Below are positions 14,312 through 21,490 of a stretch of 44,354 bases of DNA, one piece after another; positions within the stretch are counted from its first letter, which is position 1, and each line of letters opens with the position of its first letter. The translations under genes were made by a program, and so were the position numbers. This stretch comes from Candidatus Yanofskybacteria bacterium RIFCSPHIGHO2_01_FULL_43_32 (GTDB lineage: Bacteria; Patescibacteriota; Minisyncoccia; 2-02-FULL-40-12; GWA2-44-9), in contig MGJF01000006.1 of NCBI GenBank assembly GCA_001794125.1, positions 1-44,354 on the forward strand, given 5' to 3'. Below the pieces are notes generated by a model. That model had not been told where the DNA came from. It saw only the letters and a program-made list of their open reading frames with translations, and made no database searches.

Positions 14312-15424
14312 ATGAAAACAATTCGGGGAATAACCGATTTAAAAGACAAAAAAATTTTATTAAGAGCTGATTTTGACATTCCGGTTTCCGACGGGGGGCA
14401 GATAGAAGAATCATTTCGTATCAAAAGACAGAAAGAAACACTTGATTATTTGGTCGGCCATGGCGCCAAAGTAGTTATGGTTGCCCATATTTCCGACCAA
14501 TCCGTCAGCCAGTCATTTGCCGGGCTTGTTCCGCAACTCCACATGCTTCTGGGTTACGAAATTAATTTTCTCAAAACTGTGGCGGAGATTGGAGCATATT
14601 TGGAAAATTACCTGCCTGCCGGCAGGCAGGTGCCACCGGCGCTGTTAGATAATATCCGCCAGAATCCTGGTGAAGAAAAAAATGACCCGGAATTTGCGAA
14701 GCAGTTAGCACAGGGCTTCGATTTGTATATCAACAACGCCTTTGCTGTCTGTCATCGTAATCATGCATCAGTTTCGGCGGTTGCAGGATTATTGCCAAGT
14801 TATGCCGGATTTTTGGTTGAGGAAGAAATTGCCAAGCTTCAGAGTGTTATTGATTCTCCAAAAAACGGAAAACTTCTGATAATGGGCGGCGCCAAAGCAT
14901 CAACAAAGATACCGGTAATAAAAAACTTTTTGGATAAAGCGGATAAAATACTGATAGGCGGAGTAATCGCCAACGATATTTTGAAAACAAAAGGGCAAGA
15001 GGTGGAGGATTCTGTCGTCGACGAAAATGCCCCAGAACTGCTGGCGGGTTTAGATTTAAATAATCCGCAGCTGATAATGCCTAAGGATTTCAATATTTCC
15101 GGCAAAAAGATTTTGGATATCGGCCCGGAAGCAATAAAGGAATTCTCCGGAATAATCAAAAATTCTAAAATGATAATTTGGAACGGACCGATGGGTTTGT
15201 TTGAAAATGATGACTTTGCCGAAGGTACGCGGGCTATTGCCAAAGCTGTTGCGGAATCTTCCGCCAAAAAGATTATTGGCGGCGGAGACACCGTTTCTGC
15301 GGTTGATAAATTCGGATTTGGTGGCAGGTTTGATTTTGTCTCAACCGGAGGAGGAGCGATGTTGGCGTTTTTAGCAGGCGAAAAGTTGCCTGGCATAGAA
15401 GTGCTGGGATATTATGGCGGTTAA
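14312..15424 (+). CDS. pgk: Divergent phosphoglycerate kinase
   Basis: Transfers phosphate between 1,3-bisphosphoglycerate and ADP. Family hallmarks remain: LLRADFD near residue 17, FRIKRQ, GEEKNDPEFA near 120, LLIMGGAKASTKIPVI, WNGPMGLFENDDFAEGT and GGGDTVSAVDKFGFGGRFDFVSTGGGA. Several near-invariant positions differ. DFN is DFD (residues 20-22), the HLGRP loop is replaced by HISDQS (59-64), and NDAFG is NNAFA. At 370 residues it is about 20-30 shorter than usual. A palindrome encodes LPAGRQV at 101-107. It may still be the cell's PGK, but its active site deserves testing. Confidence 0.85.
   Translation: MKTIRGITDLKDKKILLRADFDIPVSDGGQIEESFRIKRQKETLDYLVGHGAKVVMVAHISDQSVSQSFAGLVPQLHMLLGYEINFLKTVAEIGAYLENYLPAGRQVPPALLDNIRQNPGEEKNDPEFAKQLAQGFDLYINNAFAVCHRNHASVSAVAGLLPSYAGFLVEEEIAKLQSVIDSPKNGKLLIMGGAKASTKIPVIKNFLDKADKILIGGVIANDILKTKGQEVEDSVVDENAPELLAGLDLNNPQLIMPKDFNISGKKILDIGPEAIKEFSGIIKNSKMIIWNGPMGLFENDDFAEGTRAIAKAVAESSAKKIIGGGDTVSAVDKFGFGGRFDFVSTGGGAMLAFLAGEKLPGIEVLGYYGG
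14611..14630 (+). repeat. 20-bp perfect palindrome inserted in pgk
   Basis: CCTGCCTGCC followed by its exact complement, in frame, encodes LPAGRQ. From memory, this peptide recurs in Parcubacteria proteins. Confidence 0.8.
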
Positions 15425-15430
15425 ATTTTT

Positions 15431-16285
15431 ATGAAAGATATCGTTATAATTTATCATGGTGAATGTACGGACGGATTTGGAGGAGCCTGGTCGGCGTGGA
15501 AAAAATTTGGCGAAACAGCCGATTATTTTGGTATTAACCATGGCGACAATCCACCCGAAGGTCTTACGGGCAAGGAGATTTATTTTATTGATTTTGTTTT
15601 TCCCATGCCAGTGATGGAAAACTTAAAACGAAGCAATAAGAAAATAACAATTATTGACCATCACAAAACAGCCATGGACACGATAGAACTTGCCGACAGT
15701 AAATCATTTGACATAGATCATTCGGGAGCTGTCTTAGCTTGGCAATATTTTCATCCGGACAAAGAACCCCCAAATCTGCTTAAATTCATAGAAGATAGAG
15801 ATATCTGGCGTTGGGCGAGGGATGGTTCCAAAGAAATCCTTACTTACTTTGATCTTTTTGACCTAAATTTTAATGTTTGGGACAATATTATAGAAAAATT
15901 TGATAATGACGAAATCACAAGAAAAGAATTTCATCAGAACGGAGAACTGCTTATGCGCCAATGGAATAATTTATGCGATAAGGTAATAGCTGAAGACGCG
16001 ATACTGGTTGATTTTGAGGGACATCGGATCTATTCTGTTAACGTTTCTTCTGTGTTTAGCAGTGACTTGGGTAATTTACTTAGTAAAAAATTGCCTCCTA
16101 TGGCAATAGCATGGCATCAAAGCAATGACGGTAATTTCAGGGTTTCATTAAGATCCGACGGAACTTTGGATGTTTCGGAAATCGCCAAGAAATACGGCGG
16201 AGGAGGCCACAAGGCGGCAGCAGGATTTAGAATTATGGCAGGCCAATCTTTTCCCTGGAAAATAATTAAAGAAAATGAAAAATAA
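15431..16285 (+). CDS. DHH/DHHA1-family phosphoesterase
   Basis: Likely cleaves short oligonucleotides or related phosphoesters (nanoRNase/pAp phosphatase-like group). The N-terminal DHH domain shows HGECTDGFGGAWSAW near residue 9, VFPM in a FIDFVF strand, and the name-giving DHHKTA near 76-81. The C-terminal DHHA1 domain ends in the substrate-binding GGGGHKAAAGF near 257-267. It follows pgk by 6 nt and overlaps rnhA by 11 nt, linking it with an RNA-degrading enzyme. No ribosome site is visible. Exact substrate is unknown. Confidence 0.88.
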   Translation: MKDIVIIYHGECTDGFGGAWSAWKKFGETADYFGINHGDNPPEGLTGKEIYFIDFVFPMPVMENLKRSNKKITIIDHHKTAMDTIELADSKSFDIDHSGAVLAWQYFHPDKEPPNLLKFIEDRDIWRWARDGSKEILTYFDLFDLNFNVWDNIIEKFDNDEITRKEFHQNGELLMRQWNNLCDKVIAEDAILVDFEGHRIYSVNVSSVFSSDLGNLLSKKLPPMAIAWHQSNDGNFRVSLRSDGTLDVSEIAKKYGGGGHKAAAGFRIMAGQSFPWKIIKENEK

Positions 16286-16706
16286 AATAACAATTCATAC
16301 TGACGGGGGAGCAAGAGGCAATCCTGGCCCGGCGGCTATTGGTGTGGTCGTAGAGGGGCCGACGGGAAAGAAGGAGTACGGTGAATATATCGGCGAGACC
16401 ACCAACAATGAAGCAGAATATCGGGCGGTGATTTTTGCCCTTAAGAAAGCCAAGCAATTAATCGGTTCGGATAAATGTCGTGAGGGTGTGGTCGAGTTTT
16501 TTCTGGACAGCGAACTTGTGGTAAAACAACTGAACAAAGAGTATAAACTTAAAGATAAAAATATTCAGAACTTTTTTATTGAAATCTGGAATCTTACTTT
16601 TGACTTCGGCGGAGTCTCCTTCCGTTATGTTCCCAGAGAAGAAAACCGGGAAGCGGACAGAATAGTTAATCAAGTGCTGGATAGGGAAGGGAACAAACTA
16701 TTGTAA
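16275..16706 (+). CDS. rnhA: Ribonuclease HI-family protein
   Basis: Degrades RNA in RNA-DNA hybrids. The catalytic acidic residues sit in family motifs: TDGGARGNPGPAAIGVV (Asp, residues 9-25), TNNEAEYRAV (Glu, near 43), FFLDSELVVKQL (Asp, near 79) and PREENREADRIVNQVL (Asp, near 129). At 143 residues it is an RNase H-fold protein without an N-terminal hybrid-binding domain. The sequence pattern is that of the short 'RNase HI-like' group in Gram-positive and archaeal genomes. It overlaps the DHH gene by 11 nt and is followed by a bidirectional terminator shared with rnpB. Confidence 0.93.
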   Translation: MKNKITIHTDGGARGNPGPAAIGVVVEGPTGKKEYGEYIGETTNNEAEYRAVIFALKKAKQLIGSDKCREGVVEFFLDSELVVKQLNKEYKLKDKNIQNFFIEIWNLTFDFGGVSFRYVPREENREADRIVNQVLDREGNKLL

Positions 16707-16736
16707 ATCAAAAATCCCCGAACGGGGATTTTTGAT
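16707..16736. terminator. Bidirectional terminator between rnhA and rnpB
   Basis: ATCAAAAATCCCC (16707-16719) pairs perfectly with 16724-16736 around a GAAC loop. The A/T parts of the stem provide a T run on either strand, so it can end rnhA and the convergent rnpB. Confidence 0.85.
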
Positions 16737-16737
16737 A

Positions 16738-17092
16738 CCTTGCAAACAATAAGCCGAATTCTGTCGAGAATAGTCATTTATCTAGGCCTGCCATTGCTGA
16801 CAGGCTCAAGCGGCCTACTTGTACTCGCCGATGGGGCGAGTTTGGCCTTGCGCTCCAGTAAGGATTTAGCCGTTTCACTCCCAACCTTTAACCCCGGCTG
16901 GGACTAAGCTATAACTCCTGATGAATCAAGAATTTTGGGTTTAGCTTCCTTGTCCTTTCGGACGAAGACGTCTCTGTTCGCACCTCTTGCATCACTGCAG
17001 ACGGGGATTACCCGCTACCGTTTTAAATCACTTTCGTGAAGTAAGTGTTCGGACTTTCCTCCCATTTAAGGGCGACTATTTAGTTTGCAAGG
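16738..17092 (-). ncRNA. rnpB: RNase P RNA, bacterial type A-like
   Basis: Catalytic RNA that trims tRNA 5' ends. On the reverse strand the molecule opens with CCTTGCAAAC and ends with GTTTGCAAGG, forming the P1 helix. Near the 5' end is GAGGAAAGTCCG, the universal core motif; the matching 3' core GATAAATGACTATTC...GACAGAATTCGGCTTA is also present. In between are AGAGGTGCGAACAGAGACG and several helices. Length is about 355 nt. It is convergent with rnhA and divergent from the sugar-transferase gene. Confidence 0.95.
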
Positions 17093-17099
17093 TATATAT

Positions 17100-17128
17100 A
17101 GTATATCAAAAAATTGGGCCAAAGTCAA
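17100..17128 (-). promoter_or_regulatory. rnpB promoter
   Basis: On the reverse strand: TTGACT (17128-17123), a 17-nt spacer and TATACT (17105-17100), 7 nt before the P1 helix begins. This gives an independent check that the -10 to start distance used for the leaderless calls is right. Confidence 0.8.
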
Positions 17129-17219
17129 AAAATTGAAATTTAGGGCTAATTGTGCTACTTTTCGCCAACAGAGATTCCGCTACGATTTACTCCGTAAATC
17201 TGCGAAACCTTATCCGAAA

Positions 17220-18605
17220 ATGAAAAAGGCGGATTTATTTTTCAATGTTCTGCGCCTGCCGATGGATTTCCTGATGCTTTTGGCGGCGGGGGCAACTACA
17301 TATGTATTCAGAACTGAAATTTTACGGACTTTCAAACCCGTGTTTTTTGAGTTTAATCTCCCCCTTGACAGGTATCTTTATTTGGTGGTTTTTGTTTCGA
17401 TTTTGTTTATTGTTTTATATACGATTTCCGGGCTTTATTCAATGAAAGTAAGGATGGGCATCACGGAAGAGTTTTTAAAGGTATTGGTATCGTCTTCCGC
17501 GACGGTGATGACCGTTATTGTGTATATTTTCTTAAGACAGGAACTTTTTAATTCAAGATTCTTGGTCTTGGGAGGGTGGTTTTTCGCGGTCTTATTTGTT
17601 TTTATGGGAAGGATGTTGGTAAGGTATCTCCAGGTGTTTTTTGTGTCTAAATATGATTTTGGCGTTCACAAGATAATGATTGTGGGTAATGAACAGGCCG
17701 CTGCCAACATTATAGATGACATAACTAAAAAGCCGTCTTCCGGTTATAGAATAGTAAAACATCTTTTAAAACTTGAAATTGAGGAGATTAGATCTTCAGC
17801 CAGAAGCCCCGGGGTGGACGAGGTTGTTTTGACCAACCATGATTATCCGGCCGATAAAATAGTGGAACTTATTGATTTTTGCAACGAGAATCATCTTGTC
17901 TTCAAATTTGTTCCCAATCTAAGCCAGACGCTGACCGCTAATTACGAAGTGGATGTTATAAACGGGATGCCGTTAATAGAGCTAAAGAGAACCGCTCTTG
18001 ACGGGTGGGGCAAGGTCATTAAGAGGGTTCTGGATGTATTTGCCGGAAGCTTGGGATTGATAATTTTTTCACCTTTGATGGGTATTGTCTCCTTTGCGAT
18101 TAAATGGGAAACGGAAGGTCCTGTTTTTGCCAGATTGAAACGGGTCAGCAAAAATAAAGAATTTGACCTCCTAAAATTCAGGGGAATGATAAAGAATGCC
18201 GAGGAGTTAAAACCTTATCTTGCGGTTTTCAATGAAAGACGGGATGGGCCGCTTTTTAAAATAAAAAACGACCCGAGAATTACCGGAGTGGGGCGTTTTA
18301 TAAGAAGATACCGCCTTGATGAAATACCCCAATTTTGGAATATTTTAAAAGGCGACATGAGTTTGGTCGGCCCCCGGCCTCATCAACCCGATGAGATTAA
18401 AAAATACGAAAAACACCACAAAAGAGTTCTTGCCATTAAGGCCGGCGCTACGGGTCTGGCTCAAGTTTCAGGTTCATCGGACTTGCCTTTTGATCAGGAG
18501 GTGGCTCTGGATACTTTTTATATTGAGAACTGGTCTTTGTTTGCTGATTTTAAAATAATTTTGAAAACCCTGGTTAAGATTTTTACAGACAGATCTGCCA
18601 CATAA
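17220..18605 (+). CDS. Polyprenyl glycosylphosphotransferase (initiating sugar transferase)
   Basis: Attaches the first sugar-1-phosphate of a surface polysaccharide to undecaprenyl phosphate. The N-terminal half has four to five hydrophobic segments (near residues 8-28, 45-68, 80-105 and 115-135) and a CoA-binding-like middle (KIMIVGNEQAA). The C-terminal bacterial sugar transferase domain shows KRVLDVFAGSLGLIIFSPLMG, KFRGMI-NAE, GRFIRRYRLDEIPQFWNILKGDMSLVGPRP and GLAQVSG. The ATG at 17220 is chosen because the open frame upstream runs into rnpB and its promoter. It leads an operon with two GT1 enzymes. Sugar specificity is unknown. Confidence 0.92.
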   Translation: MKKADLFFNVLRLPMDFLMLLAAGATTYVFRTEILRTFKPVFFEFNLPLDRYLYLVVFVSILFIVLYTISGLYSMKVRMGITEEFLKVLVSSSATVMTVIVYIFLRQELFNSRFLVLGGWFFAVLFVFMGRMLVRYLQVFFVSKYDFGVHKIMIVGNEQAAANIIDDITKKPSSGYRIVKHLLKLEIEEIRSSARSPGVDEVVLTNHDYPADKIVELIDFCNENHLVFKFVPNLSQTLTANYEVDVINGMPLIELKRTALDGWGKVIKRVLDVFAGSLGLIIFSPLMGIVSFAIKWETEGPVFARLKRVSKNKEFDLLKFRGMIKNAEELKPYLAVFNERRDGPLFKIKNDPRITGVGRFIRRYRLDEIPQFWNILKGDMSLVGPRPHQPDEIKKYEKHHKRVLAIKAGATGLAQVSGSSDLPFDQEVALDTFYIENWSLFADFKIILKTLVKIFTDRSAT

Positions 18606-18614
18606 CAAGTTTTA

Positions 18615-19715
18615 ATGAAAATAGCTTTTGTTCACGAGTACCTGAATCAGTTCGGGGGAGCCGAAAGAATGCTTCAAGTTTTGTGCGCTTTATATCCGAG
18701 AGCTCCTATCTACACGCTTTTATACGACAGAGACGCAACAGGAGGCGTATTTGACGGACGAGTCATAAAAACGTCCTTTTTGCAGAATCTACCTTTTACC
18801 AAAAAGCATCACAGAATTTTCCCTCTTCTGATGCCCTTAGCCGTAGAGCAGTTCGATTTTTCCGACTACGACCTGGTTCTTTCCGTATCAGCTTCGTTTG
18901 CGAAGGGGATCATTTCCAAACCCCGCACCAAACATATTTGCTACTGCCTCACCCCGCCCAGATTTTTATGGGACAACAGCCAAAAATTTGTTGAAGAGTT
19001 CGGCTATCCTAAATTGGTAAAGAAATTTCTTCCTCCGTTTATAACGTATTTAAGAATTTGGGACAAAGAAGCGGCTTTAAGAGTCGATGAATTTTGGTCT
19101 ATATCCGGTTTTATCCAAGATCGCGTCAAAAAATACTATTCAAAAGATTCCAAGGTGATTTATCCTCCCGTGAATGCGGGTAATTTCCGTGTATCCGATA
19201 AAATAAGCGACTATTTTTTCATGGCCGGCCGGCTGGTTTCGTATAAAAGATTTGATTTGGCCGTTAAAGTATTCAACAAGAACGGATTGCCTCTAAAAAT
19301 CGCGGGCATTGGACCGGAATTTAAGAAATTAAAGAGTATTGCCGGAAAAAATATAGAATTTCTCGGCTTGGTTTCCGATGAAAAACTTGCCAATCTTTAT
19401 TCGCGCGCGCAAGCATGCATTTTCCCGCAAGAAGAGGATTTTGGGATTGTTCCCTTGGAATCAATGGCATCGGGCAGGCCCGTTATCGCTTACCGGGCGG
19501 GAGGAGTGGCGGAAACGGTAGCGGAAAACGAAACGGGGATATTTTTTAATGAACAAAATCCGGAATCGCTTCAGGCGGCCATAGAAAAATTCCACGATCT
19601 GGATTTTAAGCCGGAAGATTGCCGGAAACAGGCAGAAAAATTTGATGTCGGAATCTTCAGAGACAAATTTTCTAAATTAATAGGTGAAGCGGAAACGGGC
19701 AGTAAGAAAATATGA
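18615..19715 (+). CDS. Family 1 (GT-B) glycosyltransferase
   Basis: Cytoplasmic retaining glycosyltransferase, probably extending the lipid-linked glycan begun by the preceding enzyme. The acceptor domain starts IAFVHEYLNQFGGAERML, with YCLTPPRFLWD near 117. The donor domain has FFMAGRLVSYKRFDLAV, LKIAGIGPE, IEFLGLVSDEKLANLYSRA and the E-x7-E-type motif FPQEEDFGIVPLESMASGRPVIAYRAGG. It has 366 residues and no membrane segment. It starts 9 nt after the sugar transferase and overlaps the next glycosyltransferase by 4 nt, so they are co-translated. Confidence 0.92.
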   Translation: MKIAFVHEYLNQFGGAERMLQVLCALYPRAPIYTLLYDRDATGGVFDGRVIKTSFLQNLPFTKKHHRIFPLLMPLAVEQFDFSDYDLVLSVSASFAKGIISKPRTKHICYCLTPPRFLWDNSQKFVEEFGYPKLVKKFLPPFITYLRIWDKEAALRVDEFWSISGFIQDRVKKYYSKDSKVIYPPVNAGNFRVSDKISDYFFMAGRLVSYKRFDLAVKVFNKNGLPLKIAGIGPEFKKLKSIAGKNIEFLGLVSDEKLANLYSRAQACIFPQEEDFGIVPLESMASGRPVIAYRAGGVAETVAENETGIFFNEQNPESLQAAIEKFHDLDFKPEDCRKQAEKFDVGIFRDKFSKLIGEAETGSKKI

Positions 19716-20851
19716 CCATCGGCATAGATATCAGGGTTTTGGGATCGGACACGAAAAGCGGGGTTCAGGAGTACACGGAGAACTTGCTTGCCCGCCTGCT
19801 CCCGCTAAACAAGAATATAAAATTTAAATTGTTTCACTCTTCGTTCAGAAATGATTTAAAAAAATACGAATGGATGAAACTTCCGAATGTTGAAGTGTTC
19901 AGTTTCCGTATGCCCAACAAATTATTATTCGGTTTGGCGGGATTTTTTAACCGTCCCCGCATAGACAGGCTTATCGGGGGAGCGGATGTGTTTTTCTCGC
20001 CCCATTTTCTTTTGGCTCCTTTATCCCCGGACTGCAAAAGAGTTACCACTTTTCACGATCTTTCTTATCTTTGTTTTAAAGAATTTTTTTCATGGAAAAG
20101 AAATGTCTGGCATAAGTTTCAGATACGGCTTTCAGGCAAGCCGGAATTGTCAGACAGGATTATTGCCGTATCCCAGTCGACAAAAAAAGACCTGACAGAA
20201 AAATATGGTCTTCCTTCCGGCAAGATTGCAATAATTTATTCCGGGATTTCTGATCTAATGTTTAGGCCGGCAAAAGAGAACTTAGAATCATTCAGAAGAG
20301 AGAATAACCTCCCCGATCAATTTATCTTGTTTCTCGGTAAACTTGAGCCGCGTAAAAACATCGTTGGTTTGATAAAAGCTTTTAATTTTTTGAAAAGTTC
20401 CAATGAGTTTGAAAATCTGAATTTGGTCATTGCCGGCGAGCCGGGGTGGCTTTACAAAAATATTTACCGCGAAGCGGATGCCTCTCCACATAAAGACAGA
20501 ATAATTTTTAAAAATTATATCAAAGACGAGGACAGAAAATTTTATTATTCTCTTGCCTCCGTGTTTGTCTACCCTTCTTTTTTTGAAGGATTCGGTTTTC
20601 CGCCTTTGGAAGCAATGGCTTGCGGAACTCCCGTCGTGGCCTCTTTTAATTCGTCTTTGCCGGAAGTGGTCGGAGAGGGGGGCGTTCTTGTTGATCCGCA
20701 CGGGGTTGTGGATATCTCAATGGCTGTCAAAAGCATTCTTGTTGATTCCGGATTAAAGAAACTATTGGTCAAAAAAGGACTTGAAAGAGTCCAAAATTTT
20801 ACTTGGAATAAATGCGCCCAAGAAACTCTCGAGGTGCTTATTAGTGTCTAA
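19712..20851 (+). CDS. Family 1 (GT-B) glycosyltransferase
   Basis: Second GT-B enzyme of the operon, starting at an ATGA overlap with the previous gene. N-terminal IGIDIRVLGSDTKSGVQEYTENLL with TTFHDLSYL and IIAVSQSTKKDL is typical of mannosyltransferase-like GT4 members. The donor half has ILFLGKLEPRKNIVGLIKAF, LVIAGEPGW and the SFFEGFGFPPLEAMACGTPVVASFNSSLPEVVGEGG signature. It has 379 residues, a usual length. It closes the three-gene glycan set; a long non-coding stretch follows. Confidence 0.92.
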   Translation: MTIGIDIRVLGSDTKSGVQEYTENLLARLLPLNKNIKFKLFHSSFRNDLKKYEWMKLPNVEVFSFRMPNKLLFGLAGFFNRPRIDRLIGGADVFFSPHFLLAPLSPDCKRVTTFHDLSYLCFKEFFSWKRNVWHKFQIRLSGKPELSDRIIAVSQSTKKDLTEKYGLPSGKIAIIYSGISDLMFRPAKENLESFRRENNLPDQFILFLGKLEPRKNIVGLIKAFNFLKSSNEFENLNLVIAGEPGWLYKNIYREADASPHKDRIIFKNYIKDEDRKFYYSLASVFVYPSFFEGFGFPPLEAMACGTPVVASFNSSLPEVVGEGGVLVDPHGVVDISMAVKSILVDSGLKKLLVKKGLERVQNFTWNKCAQETLEVLISV

Positions 20852-20977
20852 AACGTCCCATACTTTATTAATGTTTATGTAGTATAAATAACAAATGTTG
20901 AAGTTCAAATGTCAAATTAAATCCAAAGTCCGAAAGATTAATTATGGGGCGGCCTTTTCACTCTCTTGCGGCTATTG

Positions 20978-20983
20978 TATAAT
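20978..20983 (+). promoter_or_regulatory. -10 box ahead of the 21-kb non-coding region
   Basis: A perfect TATAAT at 20978-20983. A TTTTCA at 20955-20960 with a 17-nt spacer could be a weak -35. Transcription would begin near 20990. Confidence 0.45.
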
Positions 20984-20987
20984 TAAC

Positions 20988-21475
20988 ATGGAGCTTTTGT
21001 TTCATTCATGACATGCCCGGTTGTTTCGGGGTCCAAACCCGGAACTTCTTTATCGGCGCCTCCGTTTCCAGCGGAAATAGCGTCTATTAACTTAGGTCGT
21101 GAATTGGCGGCGATGGTTCCCTCAATTTTGTCCACTTCGAAGCAACAAAATCGAGAGTCCTTGTTTTCTAAATCCAGCCATGGCGGGGAAGAAACCGGGA
21201 CATCTGTTCTTTTACTTCCTTCGCGAATTATTCCTTCGATTGCGGGGGGAAACATAGTTCTTTGTAAAAACGAGGGTTCCTTAAGCGCAGATCGCGGAGA
21301 AGGTTCACGGTTGGGCGGGGACCCAAACGAAGTTTGGGACGCCCTAGAACCGGGAATCTCTGTCCCGGAAAGGATAAACCCCTCACCTTTCGGAAAGGTG
21401 AGGGGTAAATGCCATCCGGACACAATGTTAACAGTCTCGGGTGGCATTTATTTTCACATAATTTTTTGTTCAGGT
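20988..21475 (+). ncRNA. Candidate structured RNA or long leader before the DUF4012 gene
   Basis: About 490 nt between a TATAAT box and a T-rich end have no convincing gene, although frames stay open on both strands. Stems seen at the 3' side: GGGCG/CGCCC (21313-21344) enclosing CCCAAAC/GTTTGGG; CCGGGA/TCCCGG (21350-21368); a 12-bp perfect CCCCTCACCTTT hairpin (21379-21405); and a 14-bp stem with two G-U pairs (21406-21419 with 21437-21450). The last is followed by TTTT and TTTTTT tracts, like a terminator. Toward the 5' side are CTCAATTTTG/CAAAATCGAG (21121-21155). Family unknown; it could also be a 5' UTR of the next gene. Confidence 0.4.
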
Positions 21476-21490
21476 TGTAATTAGATATTA

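Noticed and set aside
17085-17219. Longer N-terminus for the sugar transferase (extra 45 residues)
   Set aside because: It would run through the rnpB 5' end and promoter. The conserved membrane region starts after the ATG at 17220.
20988-21475. tmRNA or SRP RNA in the long intergenic region
   Set aside because: No tRNA-like ends with GGATTCGAC or T-arm, and no GGAAGGAAGCAG-type SRP loop.
20983-21484. Open frames of about 155 codons on both strands over the same DNA
   Set aside because: Neither reads like a protein family, each is rich in Pro/Ser/Gly, and the DNA is full of hairpins. The low stop frequency follows from base composition.
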